The notes under the pieces: generated by a model
Told to the model about the DNA's origin: nothing
Databases searched by the model: none
The model's input: only the letters and a program-made list of their open reading frames with translations
DNA from: an uncultured Oscillospiraceae bacterium
GTDB taxonomy: Bacteria; Bacillota; Clostridia; Oscillospirales; Ruminococcaceae
Length of the DNA stretch: 6,205 nucleotides
Assembly: GCA_900556525.1 (NCBI GenBank)
Contig: USOZ01000115.1
Location: forward strand, 1 to 6,205
Direction of reading: 5' to 3'
In this document: one piece after another, positions 5,913 through 6,205 of the stretch
Numbering within the stretch: position 1 is the first letter of the stretch
Layout of the letters: every line of letters begins with the position of its first letter
Program-made: the position numbers and the translations under genes

Positions 5913-6205
5913 ACCGAAAAATCACTCGAATTTTGTAGCTTTTCAACAAGGTTGTTTCAAAACTTTTAGCATATGTTTTACAGCTTTTTAGCGCTTCCGC
6001 CATAGCTTGTTTTAACTTTGCAAGCACCTTGTCATTTTGCTGAAATTGACTGCCTTCGCCGATAAAATAATTTCCGCAGCTTGCGCTGCGTCGGGTTGGG
6101 TTTAAAGCTTTTTATCTTTTTCAAAGCTGCCCGTGACGTGTGCTGAAAAGTGTCACGCTCAGAAAAAATGGCGTTGCCGCCATTCGGGTTGTTTTAAAGG
6201 ATAAA
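5913..6205. other. Upstream noncoding stretch with three short hairpins
   Basis: No convincing gene is seen in these 293 bases. The stretch holds the terminator-like hairpin near 6163-6184, the stem CGCAGC/GCTGCG with a TTGC loop (6075-6090), and the stem CGTGAC/GTCACG around a 14-nt loop (6132-6157). It also holds most of the doubtful frame described at 5851-6003. It separates the mobilization module from whatever lies upstream and is a second possible place for oriT. Confidence 0.5.
6163..6184 (-). terminator. Rho-independent terminator of an upstream gene outside the window
   Basis: On the minus strand AATGGCG, a GCAA tetraloop (GNRA type) and CGCCATT form a perfect 7-bp stem running into a tract of six T followed by CTG. 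This is a compact intrinsic terminator in the same direction as the mobilization genes. It would isolate them from an upstream minus-strand gene that lies beyond 6205. The stem is short, so efficiency may be moderate. Confidence 0.6.

Larger units (their letters stand above)
5851..6003 (-). other. Doubtful 50-codon open frame overlapping the promoter
   Basis: An ATG at 6003 opens 50 codons ending TAA at 5851, beginning MAEALKSCKTYAKSFETTLL and ending SDRLDKF. The frame is also open further upstream to about 6106 and reads plausibly there (GEGSQFQQNDKVLAKLKQAM). No Shine-Dalgarno precedes the ATG or the in-frame GTG at 6027. The promoter hexamers and the palindrome fall inside its last third. 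It may be a remnant of an older gene or chance; I do not call it a gene. Confidence 0.2.

Noticed and set aside
1..6205. CRISPR array, tRNA/rRNA, insertion sequence or toxin-antitoxin system
   Set aside because: No short regularly spaced repeats, tRNA cloverleaf, rRNA-like stretch or transposase is visible. The ribbon-helix-helix protein is paired with a relaxase rather than a toxin and has a MobC-like motif.

Overview
The window looks like accessory DNA from a low-to-moderate G+C Firmicute, most likely a gut- or rumen-type Clostridia of the Oscillospiraceae kind. This rests on strong AGGAGG-type ribosome binding sites, a consensus TTGACA/TATAAT promoter, the Firmicute style of the relaxase, and a secreted protein joining fibronectin III domains to glycine/asparagine-rich 'GGTLxLxGxTLxVxGN' repeats. 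All supported genes lie on the minus strand, so the biological reading order runs from high to low coordinates.

Region by region, in transcription order. 6205-5913 holds no convincing gene. It contains a terminator-like hairpin with a T-run (about 6184-6163), which probably ends an upstream gene outside the window, plus two more short hairpins. 5912-5884 is a near-perfect sigma-A promoter, followed by a 16-bp imperfect palindrome (5875-5860) at the predicted transcription start. Then comes a three-gene mobilization module: a 119-aa charged, helical protein of unknown function (5832-5473, GTG start); a 167-aa ribbon-helix-helix/MobC-like relaxosome accessory protein (5296-4793); and a 392-aa MOBP-like relaxase (4811-3633) that overlaps the accessory gene by 19 nt. 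Between the first two genes sits a perfect 14-bp inverted repeat, the best oriT candidate. A weak terminator follows the relaxase.

3445-1 is the start of a very large secreted protein: 1148 complete codons with no stop before the window edge. It has a signal peptide, one fibronectin III-like domain, three beta-solenoid-like repeat units and then several fibronectin III/Ig-like domains. The first and third repeat units share a 423-bp tract that differs by a single silent base and lies 1212 bp apart, in frame.

Working picture: the accessory protein and relaxase would assemble on oriT to start conjugative transfer. No coupling protein, type IV secretion gene, integrase or replication gene is visible, so the element is either mobilized in trans or continues outside the window. 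Whether the surface protein is cargo or a chromosomal neighbour cannot be decided here. I see no clear undescribed defence or RNA-guided system. The points most worth following are the unknown first gene of the module, the oriT and operator candidates, and the recently homogenized repeats in the surface protein.
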